The notes beneath the pieces are model-generated. The model was not told the origin of the DNA. It worked only from the letters and a program-made list of their open reading frames with translations, and did not search any database. From Segatella paludivivens DSM 17968 = JCM 13650 (GTDB lineage: Bacteria > Bacteroidota > Bacteroidia > Bacteroidales > Bacteroidaceae): a stretch of 64,000 bases of DNA. Of this stretch, positions 18,847 through 27,956 are shown piece by piece. Both the position numbers and the translations under genes were made by a program. Location of the stretch: the NCBI RefSeq assembly GCF_000373185.1, contig NZ_KB890626.1, forward strand, positions 147,966-211,965, read 5' to 3'. The stretch's first letter is position 1, and each line of letters begins with the position of its first letter.

Positions 18847-19599
18847 CTACTTAGAATTAAACCTTTGCATAAAGATATCCACATCCAATATATTATTGAT
18901 TTCAAAGATTCTTTCGTTACCATTCACATTTATTAAATAATTGCTTGCAGCTTTTTGGAGATAAGCATATCCCCTTGACATGAAGGCAATCGGAAATACT
19001 TCTAAAAAGAAGATATGGCCTGCCATCCAAAATTCATACATGCCACTTTCCAACATTTTTTCTGTTATATCATTCCCCATTGGTATCTTTAGCATCTCAT
19101 CTTCTTGTGGTACCAACAGTATATTATTGAAAGCATAGAACACATGCAAATCACCAATGTCATAACGAGCAAATTTACGAACTACGTCAAACATTGGATG
19201 ATTACCATTACCTGTTTCTTTATGGTATTTCTGAAGAAAAACCTCATAAAGTCCACGCTTAAATTGTCGTGTTACAGAATCACTTCTGAAATTTGATCGT
19301 ATCTTAATCGTGTGCTTACTATGATGATAACTAAAAAATATAGAACTGAAACTTTTATAAGTATTTGCATTAAGATTATGGCCAAGTTTTATAAAGGCTT
19401 GGAACACCTCTTTGAACGCCAGATCAACAGCAGGCTTTCCTTGTTTAGCTGCACCAAATGCATGATTACATTCGTCACAGATATCAAATCCGATTTCTCT
19501 TCCACCGAGTTTTCTTGGTACAATGTGAGGTTGATTATCAAATGTTACTTCAGGAGTCCCCATCCCACACCATATACATTTTCCAGTTTTTATATACAT
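18847..19599 (-). CDS. HNH endonuclease family protein
   Basis: The N-terminal 50 residues form a treble-clef HNH module. It has a CxxC pair (C8, C11 in CIWCG), the core PHIVPRKLGG with His25, and a second CxxCN knuckle (C41, C44, N45 in CDECNHAFG). This resembles the HNH_5 type. The remaining 200 residues are unrecognised and include two hydrophobic stretches near the C terminus (WMAGHIFFLEVFPIAFMS). Similar proteins are common in defence islands. It sits next to the putAbiC-like and ABC-3C genes but has its own transcription unit. Confidence 0.78.
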   Translation of the reverse strand: MYIKTGKCIWCGMGTPEVTFDNQPHIVPRKLGGREIGFDICDECNHAFGAAKQGKPAVDLAFKEVFQAFIKLGHNLNANTYKSFSSIFFSYHHSKHTIKIRSNFRSDSVTRQFKRGLYEVFLQKYHKETGNGNHPMFDVVRKFARYDIGDLHVFYAFNNILLVPQEDEMLKIPMGNDITEKMLESGMYEFWMAGHIFFLEVFPIAFMSRGYAYLQKAASNYLINVNGNERIFEINNILDVDIFMQRFNSK

Positions 19600-19792
19600 A
19601 CGTTATTATTTTCTTTCATAGCTCAATACAAATTGAAAAGAACCAATACGAAATTAATGCTATAATTTTCTAATCTGAAGTTTAAATAGAATCATAGAAC
19701 TAAAATAAACACATAACATTATCATTGTGCTTATAAACGTTCAATTATTTAGTGTTGTTTCATAATTAATATCTTCCTTATTATTCAAATTT

Positions 19793-20785
19793 TCAAAGAT
19801 TAAATTCAAAGAATTTGATCTTTTTTTTATTGAAAGCTTTAATTTCATTCTTGAAAAATGTAGTAGGGATTATTCCTTTATACTCATAATAATATGGAAT
19901 ATTCTTGATCATGCGGAATCTCGCCATATAACACATCTTGCTAAATTTAAATGCTCCAAGACCTTCCAGCCATGGAATACCCCAATCTGAAAGGGAATCA
20001 TAATAGAGCAAGATTTGCTCTTTATCAGAAAGTAATGATCTCAGTTGTTTTACATACTGATATTTTTCTTTTTCGTTTAAAATTTTCTGTGATGAAATAT
20101 ATTTCACTATACTAAACAAACATCTAAAATAATGTCCCAGTATATTATTTCTATCCATCTTAAACAATCGAAGTTCATCATGTGGCACTTCTTTTTGCAA
20201 TAGAGTATGAATCTTTAAGCTGATCTCATTTAGTATTGAGCCCCTCTTTATACTAAAATAAAAATTATCATATCCATACATTAAATATCCGAAAGCTAGT
20301 TCATGTACAACCTTCGGGTGGTGAAGTATTAACTCCTTTATTTTATCGTTATTGCCTAAACTAGATTGATACTCTTTAAAGCAATTCTCGGTTCTGTCAT
20401 ATATCATCTCGTAATGATCCAATAATAATGATAATGCCTCTTTAGCGGTTTTACCCTCATAAGAGGTACCTTCGACTATACTCATATATCTTGATATCAT
20501 CGAATTCAGAATTGCCTCAAAACTCTGAATTTTATTGGACTTTTGTTGATCCAACAAAGTAGCAAGTAGCAAGATGATAGAAACAAATGATAGCAAAGTT
20601 CCAACAACGCCACCAACATAGCCTCCAATCTGACTTGTGCTTTGCATGTCAATTGTCGCACCTTCTTCACCTGGGGAAACATAATCGTACCCATGAGTTA
20701 AAAGTACTTCGCATAATCCACAAAGGAAAACGAATATAACAACAAATAGAATAATTGATAAAAATTTTAACACTTTGGCGCCCAT
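19793..20785 (-). CDS. putAbiC-like phage abortive-infection protein
   Basis: The 330-residue protein has two N-terminal membrane helices (about residues 7-28 and 52-79) and then an all-helical cytoplasmic domain. The block ILGHYFRCLFSIVKYI (about residues 212-227) and the following DKEQILLYYDSLS are hallmarks I associate with the putative AbiC family (putAbiC). Membrane-anchored Abi proteins are thought to kill or arrest infected cells, but the mechanism of this family is not established. It is 9 bases downstream of the DUF3800 gene, forming a two-gene operon. Confidence 0.75.
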   Translation of the reverse strand: MGAKVLKFLSIILFVVIFVFLCGLCEVLLTHGYDYVSPGEEGATIDMQSTSQIGGYVGGVVGTLLSFVSIILLLATLLDQQKSNKIQSFEAILNSMISRYMSIVEGTSYEGKTAKEALSLLLDHYEMIYDRTENCFKEYQSSLGNNDKIKELILHHPKVVHELAFGYLMYGYDNFYFSIKRGSILNEISLKIHTLLQKEVPHDELRLFKMDRNNILGHYFRCLFSIVKYISSQKILNEKEKYQYVKQLRSLLSDKEQILLYYDSLSDWGIPWLEGLGAFKFSKMCYMARFRMIKNIPYYYEYKGIIPTTFFKNEIKAFNKKKIKFFEFNL

Positions 20786-20794
20786 ATAGACATA

Positions 20795-21865
20795 TTACAT
20801 TTTATGGTTAATATCATCCTCATGATCACAAAGGAAATCAAGCGGATCAATATCTGCCGTTTCCTTCATTCTCTGCTGTATATATTCATTTGTTGATGGT
20901 GCTAAATTTAGTATGTTTTGGAAAATTGGAAGTTTTTTAAGTTCGTTTTGATATTTAACATATTTATCAGCACGTGGAGTAAGTGCAAAATTTAACGCAC
21001 TAGCGTATATGTCAGCAAGCTGTATTCCAAATTCATTATGAGACTTGGCTAGCTCCATCTTACCAATAGGCAGAGGATATACATGTTTTCCGTTTCCCAC
21101 ACCATATCCCACTGCTGTTTCTGGTACCCTCATATCTCTAAGGCTCTCCAAAAAATCCTTGTTAGCAAAGAATGGCTCTGAAGAATCAAACAATACATCA
21201 TCCTTGACTCCCGTTTTTTTATACCATTCCTGTATAGAAAATGAAAACAATGGTACCGTCAAATCTATATAGAATTTCTGATCAGATAAAGCCTCTTTGA
21301 TATATATTATAGTAGGTGGTAACTCCGATAACATGTCAAAAAAGCCGTCCATTGTTTCTTTATTATATCTTAACTTATCAGTAGTCCTATAAAAATTTTC
21401 AATTGATTCATCAGATGGTTCTCTTACCATTTTTACGAAATGACTTTCAAACTCAGCTATTAATTCTTTGTTTGGATGCAATTCGGCAAAGTAATAAAGA
21501 CCATTAGCTAAAATCAAATTCTTGGCACCTTGGTAGAGATTAATGCCATTATGATAGTAGCGAGTCTCTACCAACATGTTTACAATATTAGCATAAATAC
21601 AATAACGTTTATAAGCATATGAAGGCATCACGTGATGAATGTCCATAAAGGGATAATTAAAAACCCGATTTAGCATATGTCTTCCTTGGGGATTTTTATA
21701 CATACCTAAGAAATGGAACTCTTTTCCCCATTCTTCATATCTAATTTCTTTCTTCATCACAGCAGCCTCAACATCTGTAAGCCTTATAGATGCTAATGTA
21801 AAATATGGCTGCTCTAAGTTAGTTAAATCAGGACCTGTGTATCCAGACTCATCAAAATATAACAT
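20795..21865 (-). CDS. DUF3800 domain protein
   Basis: The protein opens MLYFDESGYTGPDL, the acidic DESG signature of DUF3800 proteins, which have an RNase H-like fold by family knowledge. A late ELAKSHNEFGIQLADIYASA block supplies another conserved aspartate. The 356-residue length is typical. Such genes are frequent in mobile and defence regions. A nuclease role is plausible but unproven. It leads the pair with the putAbiC-like gene and has a good promoter. Confidence 0.82.
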   Translation of the reverse strand: MLYFDESGYTGPDLTNLEQPYFTLASIRLTDVEAAVMKKEIRYEEWGKEFHFLGMYKNPQGRHMLNRVFNYPFMDIHHVMPSYAYKRYCIYANIVNMLVETRYYHNGINLYQGAKNLILANGLYYFAELHPNKELIAEFESHFVKMVREPSDESIENFYRTTDKLRYNKETMDGFFDMLSELPPTIIYIKEALSDQKFYIDLTVPLFSFSIQEWYKKTGVKDDVLFDSSEPFFANKDFLESLRDMRVPETAVGYGVGNGKHVYPLPIGKMELAKSHNEFGIQLADIYASALNFALTPRADKYVKYQNELKKLPIFQNILNLAPSTNEYIQQRMKETADIDPLDFLCDHEDDINHKM

Positions 21866-21909
21866 ACAGTGTTAACATTAATTTTAGTTGTTATAATAAT
21901 ACTATGTTG

Positions 21910-21939
21910 CAAAAGTACTAATAATTATTGAAAGTGCAA
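21910..21939 (-). promoter_or_regulatory. Promoter of DUF3800-putAbiC operon
   Basis: TTG (21939-21937), a 19-base spacer and TACTTTTG (21917-21910) match the Bacteroidota consensus, 45 bases before the ATG at 21865. Confidence 0.65.
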
Positions 21940-21985
21940 GTCAAAATACAAAAGTTCCTACTAAGCAAGAAACTTTATATTGATA

Positions 21986-23902
21986 TTATATCTTCAGGCT
22001 CTTATTTTCTTCAGTATAGTTTTCACCTATAGTATATTCCGGATTATCTAACTCCTTTGCAATGCTTGATGTTGCAAAAATAACCTGATAATCAGGATTA
22101 CCAATATCAGCTAAACGCTTAATCAATATGCTCTGAAAGTTGCGAGAGCGATCTTCTTCCATACCTTTGTCTTCCATATTGTCAGAAAAGATTAGACGAG
22201 GATACTTCATCGTATCTGTCTGTACTGATGCTAGAAACAACGCAAAGCGAGCTGTCATCTTCAAATAGAAACTAGATGATGCAGATAACTTAACATGCTG
22301 ATCTGTCATATATGCCACATTCTGCCCAAAGTCCATTTTAAAACTTGTAGCATTGTGAAATTCAGCCTGACGATCCTTATCATTCTTTAGTAGATAAACC
22401 CCATTCTCTGTAATAGCATTTTCAATCAGAGAACGTTGCTTCTTAATTTTAAATTCCGCTACCTGAACACAATGATCTAACTTGTCCTTCTTTAACTTTA
22501 GCTCTTTAAATTCTTTGACAAGTCTATCGTACTGTTCTGCTTGCTCTAGCATAGTCTGGTATTGTAGAATCTCACCCTCTTTATAACCCTTGTTCTGAAT
22601 AAGCTTGTCAATTTGTTCATCGCAGGTGCTTCTAACATTGCTGACAGCAATATCATATTGCTTCTGAGCTACATTTAATTTGCCTTGAAGCATATTACGT
22701 TTGATTGTCAATTCTTGCAAGGTTGTGCGGTTAATCTTCAAGAGCGACCGAGACTCACTGATTTGGAATTTCAACTCTAATTTGATACGCATTGCTTGTG
22801 ATTTACCCTTGGAATTGTCGATTGATGATTTGCATAGACGGCAATGGCCTTCTTCGACGTTATCCTCAATTTTGGAAAGACATTCTGGGCAGTACTCTAA
22901 ATGAATTTTATCAAAATAATCGCGAGTAGCAATAGAACGATCAAGAGCGGATATTTTCTTTTCAAGTGTTGTGACAAAATACTTGGAGTCCTCAACATCT
23001 GCTTTAAGGAGAGCTATTTTATCATCAATTTGAGCACAATTAGTGCGTAATTTTGCCACTTGCACTTGCAAGCGCTCATATTCAAGAGAGTTATCTTTAA
23101 GATTAGTCACGCCTCCCTTACGGAGATTGCTAACATCTTTCGTAATTCTCTGAATTTCATCTGTCAAATCTGAGATAACGCTCAGAATTAAAGCAGGAGA
23201 TAACTGGGTAGGATCAGGCAAAAACTCACGAGAAACTTTGATTGACTGTTTTATCTCCTCGATCCTCTTATTGATTTGTATCTGGGTAAGCTTAGCATTG
23301 CTCAATTTTTCATTGTAAAGTCCCATCAACAATTCTGCAACAGTTTCTCGAATAATCTCCTTGTCAAATATCTCGAAGAAGAACAAAGAAGATAAAGGAG
23401 ATTCTTGGTCTAGGTATATGAGTCGCAATATCTGGTGCATAGTAATATTGCTGTCAGCCTTAAACTCAGGCAAGTCCATAATTTCGAACAACACATTGGA
23501 AAAACTGCGACGGTCAGCTGTGGTATTGTAACCATATTTTTGCCATTTTTCTGGCTTTCTATCATTTTTACATTCCTCCATACTGCCATAGTAAATATAC
23601 AACGGCGTTTTTTTATTCACTTTACTACTATCTTCTGTCTTTTCCAAATATCGCTTTAAGGTAAGTATCTGCCCGTTTATCTCCACCTCTGCCATCACAA
23701 ATTTACAATGAAGAGCTTCTGGGACGAAGTCTCCATAACATCCACCAAGGATATAGAAAATAAAGCGAATTATAGTGGATTTACCACTACTATTTTTACC
23801 GCGGATGATGTTTACTCCTCGGTGAAACTTCTCATCGTAGGCAACATTCTCTTGTTCAGTGAAAATAACCATGCGACGAAGAAATAGATTATTCTGCATC
23901 AT
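21986..23902 (-). CDS. ABC-3C-type SMC-like ATPase
   Basis: The 638-residue P-loop ATPase has SMC/RecN architecture. Walker A is GKNSSGKST (35-43). A long helical, coiled-coil-prone middle carries a four-cysteine zinc-hook-like element (C338, C341, C354, C357). A signature-like SASSSFYLKM and a Walker B-like LIFSDNMED lie towards the C terminus. Its start overlaps the middle-component gene by 14 bases. Gene order and the partners assign it to the ABC-three-component conflict systems described from comparative genomics. It probably senses or remodels nucleoprotein and controls the effector arm. Confidence 0.82.
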   Translation of the reverse strand: MMQNNLFLRRMVIFTEQENVAYDEKFHRGVNIIRGKNSSGKSTIIRFIFYILGGCYGDFVPEALHCKFVMAEVEINGQILTLKRYLEKTEDSSKVNKKTPLYIYYGSMEECKNDRKPEKWQKYGYNTTADRRSFSNVLFEIMDLPEFKADSNITMHQILRLIYLDQESPLSSLFFFEIFDKEIIRETVAELLMGLYNEKLSNAKLTQIQINKRIEEIKQSIKVSREFLPDPTQLSPALILSVISDLTDEIQRITKDVSNLRKGGVTNLKDNSLEYERLQVQVAKLRTNCAQIDDKIALLKADVEDSKYFVTTLEKKISALDRSIATRDYFDKIHLEYCPECLSKIEDNVEEGHCRLCKSSIDNSKGKSQAMRIKLELKFQISESRSLLKINRTTLQELTIKRNMLQGKLNVAQKQYDIAVSNVRSTCDEQIDKLIQNKGYKEGEILQYQTMLEQAEQYDRLVKEFKELKLKKDKLDHCVQVAEFKIKKQRSLIENAITENGVYLLKNDKDRQAEFHNATSFKMDFGQNVAYMTDQHVKLSASSSFYLKMTARFALFLASVQTDTMKYPRLIFSDNMEDKGMEEDRSRNFQSILIKRLADIGNPDYQVIFATSSIAKELDNPEYTIGENYTEENKSLKI

Positions 23903-24410
23903 ATTTAAACTCTAGTAATTTAGTTCTTGCTTTAAGACCATTTATCCCAGACAAAGACATGTGGCGTGAAAAGATACTCATAAAAGAAAGTGTATTATTC
24001 TCAGAGGGCGAAAAATGTCCAGCTTGATCAACAAAATCATTCAGTGCCTGACGACTTGCAATGCAAACACGATTATTTAAGTACTCATCTTTATTGATAA
24101 TGCCACATGATACAAGGCAGTTAAGAGCTGAAATCTGAAAAGGTCTTATCCATTCAAAAAGTTTTCTATTGTCTCCACTGTAATCATAGGGGCTATTTTT
24201 AGGTATATCTAACTGTTTGCGAGCCTCTTTGACTTCTTTTTCTGTCTGTTTCAACGACAAGTTGTATAGCATTGATGGGAATAATAAGTAAAAGTCCCAT
24301 ATGCGAATCTTATCAATCTCAAAACATTCACCATCATCTAAACGCTCAATTATATGCGTCATACGATAAATGCAATGATATAAATCGAAAGCTGGATTAT
24401 ACGTTATCAT
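23889..24410 (-). CDS. ABC-3C middle component (MC5-like)
   Basis: The 173-residue protein begins ITYNPAFDLYHCIYRM and continues with IDKIRIWDFYLLFP, a pattern I associate with ABC-three-component middle component 5. It looks like a compact winged-helix-like adaptor bridging ATPase and effector protein. Both junctions overlap by 14 bases (with the gene before and the gene after), which implies translational coupling. Assignment to MC5 rather than another middle component is from memory of the family and should be checked. Confidence 0.72.
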   Translation of the reverse strand: MITYNPAFDLYHCIYRMTHIIERLDDGECFEIDKIRIWDFYLLFPSMLYNLSLKQTEKEVKEARKQLDIPKNSPYDYSGDNRKLFEWIRPFQISALNCLVSCGIINKDEYLNNRVCIASRQALNDFVDQAGHFSPSENNTLSFMSIFSRHMSLSGINGLKARTKLLEFKYDAE

Positions 24411-24975
24411 AATCTTTCCAATTAAGATGGCACATACCTGTAAGATAGTATATCATACCATAAATGTGATCAGATGTATAGTTAAGGTACTCATCATGGC
24501 AACCCGCAACATCTAACTTATCCATTATAGGTTTGACTATCGTCTCATAAAGCTTTTGCATAATTACATCAATAGGTTCATTGCATTGTATCATCGGGAA
24601 TAAATAAGTATTAAACTCGTTTTTAATTTTTGCAAATAATAAAAGATTTATTTTCTGAGTTGATGGGTAACACTCAAATTTAGTGGCTTTTTTGGCATAC
24701 GCTTCTTTTTGCCTTTGGGCAACATTAATCATTGATTGAGGAAAACATCCATCTTGTAATTTACCTTCCAGCCCTTTTGTGCCATCAAGTACAGTATGAT
24801 ATTCACGAAGGTCATCTATAATTTCTTCAGTTGTATTATTTGCGATTTCATTACATAATCCCTCAAAATAAGAAGATATACGAGACGGGCCAACTATACT
24901 ATTATTAACAGGGCCATAATTATTTTGAATATTTACCTGAGTTTCAACTTTATTATGATTTTCAACTGTGCTCAT
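24397..24975 (-). CDS. ABC-3C C-terminal-domain protein with N-terminal NYG motif
   Basis: This 192-residue protein occupies the position of the effector-carrying CTD subunit of ABC-3C systems but lacks an N-terminal effector domain. Instead residues 12-25 read TQVNIQNNYGPVNN, a short Asn/Gly/beta-prone motif. It is followed by a helical domain (about residues 33-192) with QRQKEAYAKKATKFECYPST and DHIYGMIYYLTGMCHLNW. The upstream gene ends in a near copy of the motif. I infer the motif recruits that separate protein. Confidence 0.62.
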   Translation of the reverse strand: MSTVENHNKVETQVNIQNNYGPVNNSIVGPSRISSYFEGLCNEIANNTTEEIIDDLREYHTVLDGTKGLEGKLQDGCFPQSMINVAQRQKEAYAKKATKFECYPSTQKINLLLFAKIKNEFNTYLFPMIQCNEPIDVIMQKLYETIVKPIMDKLDVAGCHDEYLNYTSDHIYGMIYYLTGMCHLNWKDYDNV

Positions 24976-24977
24976 AT

Positions 24978-25325
24978 TTATAAATTGATGGTACCATAAT
25001 TATCTTTAAGATTCACTTGCTTGCCAACATCTGCATTGTTCATAACAGTTTGATCACATAGACTGGGATAGGACTTTTGCAATTGATCTAGTTTGAGTAA
25101 TAGCTCTTTCGCTAAAGAATAATTATTATCAAGTTCTTCTTTGAGAATTTTCATAATATATTCTTGATCTTGGATGGATGGATTATTAGGAAGTATCGTT
25201 CCAATTTTACCTTTTAACCATCCCCAAAGATCTTTTCCGATTTGTTTGCTAAATTCCTCGCCAGCAGTAGTAATATATGGCGTTAGAAATGTCATCGTTG
25301 TAGATAATAAAATCATTAAATCCAT
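24978..25325 (-). CDS. Small putative membrane effector with C-terminal NYG motif
   Basis: The 115-residue protein has a hydrophobic N terminus (about residues 2-21), then an amphipathic GEEFSKQIGKDLWGWLKGKI segment, then a charged helical part. The last residues are KQVNLKDNYGTINL, matching the TQVNIQNNYGPVNN near the N terminus of the next protein. The N-terminal helix plus AGEEF..G..LW pattern recalls helical membrane modules found in STAND/NLR-type effector genes. It is 2 bases upstream of the CTD gene and leads the four-gene operon. The effector role is inferred. Confidence 0.6.
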   Translation of the reverse strand: MDLMILLSTTMTFLTPYITTAGEEFSKQIGKDLWGWLKGKIGTILPNNPSIQDQEYIMKILKEELDNNYSLAKELLLKLDQLQKSYPSLCDQTVMNNADVGKQVNLKDNYGTINL

Positions 25326-25974
25326 AAGGTTATAATATTTTTGTTAATATTTAAACTTTAATAGCATTCTATTGCTTTTGACATCAAGAAAGTTTGCTGC
25401 CAGAATCTTACTAATTATATGAATTTCTTAATTTCCCCTTGGCGTAAGCTATTAAGGTCCCCCCAGGTGTGTTTAAGACTTTCAGGCATATTACTTTCGT
25501 TAAGTCATATTTAAATTGCAAATATAAGTATTTTTTTGCAATCAAACATATAAACATGTGAAAAAGTATACCATACTTATATTTTTTTTGTTTAGAGTCT
25601 TAAAAATAGAATATCAATCTAAAAATCAAGTTGTAAATTATGACCGTAATAAATCATTGGTTAGATGCAATGTTACAACTTACTATATCAAATTATCATA
25701 TATGTCAAAGGATGATTATAATACTTTAAACAATCTAGTTCTAAAAAGAACATATTATTGAATTCACCCCATCTTTCTCACAGCCACTAGGCGTTTATGG
25801 CGAAGTAGTGGCAAACCATAAATTTCAAAAACATGGTCTTTCATCAAATCACGCTGATGTTGTTTTATTATGCCTTTATGAATGTTATATACAGCCGTTC
25901 ATATTACAGACAAATAACATTAGAAAAGAAGCATAAATCTATTTTCTCATTGGAACTATGCTTTCTTTGCACTT
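25326..25974. other. Leader and intergenic region of the ABC-3C operon
   Basis: A minus-strand TATATTTG (25526-25519) matches the -7 consensus, but the nearest TTTG lies only 16 bases upstream of it. If used, it gives the ABC-3C operon a leader of about 190 bases. A hairpin with 7-bp stem (GCCACTA/TAGTGGC, 25783-25812) has no T tract. Short frames at 25558 (GTG start) and 25833 show no coding signal that I trust. Confidence 0.4.
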
Positions 25975-26508
25975 TCATACAAATCTTCCTAATTCATAAG
26001 CCTCTTTCAAGGACTTAGTATTCTTGATGTTGCCTTTGTCTTTAACACCTCTTGCAACAACGCAACCAGCATCATCTAAATGGAAGAAATTAATGCAAAG
26101 TTTATACTGAGTGATTATGCTGTCGAATAACTCAGGAAGGGTTGATGCACCTACTAGCAGAAGGGCTGTCTTCTTGATGTTGAAGGTATCACGAATTGGA
26201 TTGTGGCAACGATCAATTACAGCTTTCACTTGTGCACTCAGTCCATAGAAATATACAGGTGAAGCAATAACAAGCATATCTGCTTGTTTCATTTTCTCAT
26301 AAATACCAATCATATCATCCTTCTGTACACACGTATTATTCTCACTCTTGAAACAGGCATTACAGCCTATGCAAGGAGCAACCTTATTATCATGCACTGA
26401 TACAACTTCTACGTTGTGATGTTCTGATATTCCTTTGACGAAAGCCTCAACCATTAAGTCTGTATTCCCGTGTTTTCTTGGGCTTCCTGATAAAATCAAT
26501 ATGTTCAT
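25975..26508 (-). CDS. Flavodoxin-fold NAD(P)H-dependent oxidoreductase
   Basis: The 177-residue flavoprotein belongs to the NADPH-dependent FMN reductase / iron-sulfur flavoprotein group. The FMN phosphate loop is GSPRKHGNTD (about residues 8-17). A cysteine cluster follows (APCIGCNACFKSENNTC), as in ISF-like proteins. The SPVYFYGLSAQVKAVIDR segment is the usual active-site and FMN region. It is 1 base downstream of a GNAT gene, so the pair forms an operon. The physiological substrate is unknown. Confidence 0.87.
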   Translation of the reverse strand: MNILILSGSPRKHGNTDLMVEAFVKGISEHHNVEVVSVHDNKVAPCIGCNACFKSENNTCVQKDDMIGIYEKMKQADMLVIASPVYFYGLSAQVKAVIDRCHNPIRDTFNIKKTALLLVGASTLPELFDSIITQYKLCINFFHLDDAGCVVARGVKDKGNIKNTKSLKEAYELGRFV

Positions 26509-26509
26509 T

Positions 26510-27037
26510 TTAATTATTTTGTTTTAGTTCAAAGAATAAGAAGTCTGTCCAACCTGTATTTTCAGCAAACAGATGTTGTTTGCCACGATACTCAAACCCT
26601 ATGCGCTTGTAAATCTTATGAGCAGGAGTGTTTGATGCAAGTGCATCTAAACGAATTGATTTCATGCCTGAGTCGACAGACAGATTAATCGCCTCACGAA
26701 TCATTTCAGCACCAACACCTGTACCTTGATAATCAGGATTAACTGCAAGAATATGTATCACAGATGCTTCATTATCTTCTACGTGCTTAGCCCACTCTAT
26801 AGCCTGGTAATCTTCACCTTGATACATTGTTACTGCCATAGCGCCAACAATAGTATCATTCTCTTTATACAGATACATACTTCCTTCTTCAATATAAGCC
26901 TTTATGCCCTCTTCTGTTGGATGTTGCCCTTTCTTCCAACATGCATAAGTCTCCATCTGCGGAGTACGCAGAATCACATCATCATAAAATCTGATGATTG
27001 ACTCAAAATCATTTATTGTTGCTTTATCTAACTTCAT
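26510..27037 (-). CDS. GNAT family N-acetyltransferase
   Basis: This is a 175-residue GNAT protein with the acetyl-CoA site VIHILAVNPDYQGTGVGAEM (motif A, R/Q-x-x-G-x-G/A) and the C-terminal SNTPAHKIYKRIGFEYRGK block. The acceptor substrate cannot be read from sequence. It is the first gene of a pair with the flavoprotein. A TATATTTG on the minus strand at 27175-27168 could be the -7 element, without a clear -33. Confidence 0.85.
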   Translation of the reverse strand: MKLDKATINDFESIIRFYDDVILRTPQMETYACWKKGQHPTEEGIKAYIEEGSMYLYKENDTIVGAMAVTMYQGEDYQAIEWAKHVEDNEASVIHILAVNPDYQGTGVGAEMIREAINLSVDSGMKSIRLDALASNTPAHKIYKRIGFEYRGKQHLFAENTGWTDFLFFELKQNN

Positions 27038-27355
27038 TTATTATTAAAATTAATGTTGATATAATATCAAGTATATGTCTATCAATTTTTCATTTTATCA
27101 CTAACTTGCTCAGCGTATCCACTATTGTGGTTTTACAACATACAAGTTCAACTTTATATTAATGATGCAAATATAGTACTATTTTTTCATTTTATGATCA
27201 TGCAGACCATAAAACGGCTTATTTTGATTACTATCTCGTAAGAGTGCTTTTCTGATGACTGCTTATTCTGAATTTATATGGCCACTTTATAATCAGAATA
27301 CACTATGATTATCATAATTGAAAGTCCCTTTGTATTTATGAATGCTTATCAATGT

Positions 27356-27580
27356 CAAAGAACGCTTCTGCAAACAAGAACAAAAACATCAAGCTTGAAT
27401 GTTTTGCCGAGTGCAGCTGAATTTTATGCAAAGATTCTGCAAATGAGAACAAAATCATCAAGCTTGCTTGAATGGTTTGCCGAGTGCAGCTGAATATTCT
27501 ACAAAGATTCTGCAAATGAGAACAAAATCATCGAGCTTGCTTGAATGGTTTGTCGAGTGCAGCTGAATATTATGCAAAGT
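27356..27580 (+). repeat. Three tandem copies of a 69-73 bp repeat
   Basis: Units begin near 27356, 27429 and 27502. Copies 2 and 3 are 73 bp and nearly identical. Copy 1 is 69 bp because it lacks one CTTG of an AAGCTTGCTTG. Shared words are TTCTGCAAA, AGAACAAAA, ATCAAGCTTG and CGAGTGCAGCTGAAT. An open frame runs through two units only because the lengths keep phase, so I do not call a gene. I recall similar repeats from Prevotella genomes. Confidence 0.85.
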
Positions 27581-27956
27581 TACTCTAAGTTTTTCACGCA
27601 CGCAACGATATTCATTATTGCATGTTAGCCAAAGTTATATGAGTAATGTTTCTCTTTATGATAAATAATAGCGCACGCGCACGCTATAGGTTTTTGCAAA
27701 ATACTAGTGTCGAAGTGTCTATGTATTGAGTATCAGTATAGTAGGACTCATGTTTACAAAAACAAAGTGTCACTGCGGTGTTAATTATTTCTTTATTATT
27801 TTAGACAAAAAACATCTCAAGGTATATTGTAAAAGACTCGAAAATTCGTTGGTCAACAAACTTTTTTGTCATATAGAAAACAGCTTTTTTATTTTTTTCC
27901 ATTCTGTTTTATCGTCTTACGTAGTAAAAAGACATTAAAAAAGGTTTCAGATTTGC
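27581..27956. other. Intergenic between the two repeat arrays
   Basis: This is AT-rich sequence with a GC alternation at 27671-27684 (GCGCACGCGCACGC) and a 70-codon frame (27726-27938) with no recognisable content. I do not support a gene here. Confidence 0.35.

Noticed and set aside
25558..25761. GTG-started 67-codon frame
   Set aside because: It has no recognisable content, a non-ATG start and AT-driven composition. It also starts near the ABC-3C promoter on the opposite strand.
25783..25812. Terminator hairpin
   Set aside because: The 7-bp stem has a long loop and no T tract on either strand.
27305..27493. 62-codon frame through the 73-bp repeats
   Set aside because: The frame follows the repeat period, has no recognised content and is most likely a by-product of the array.
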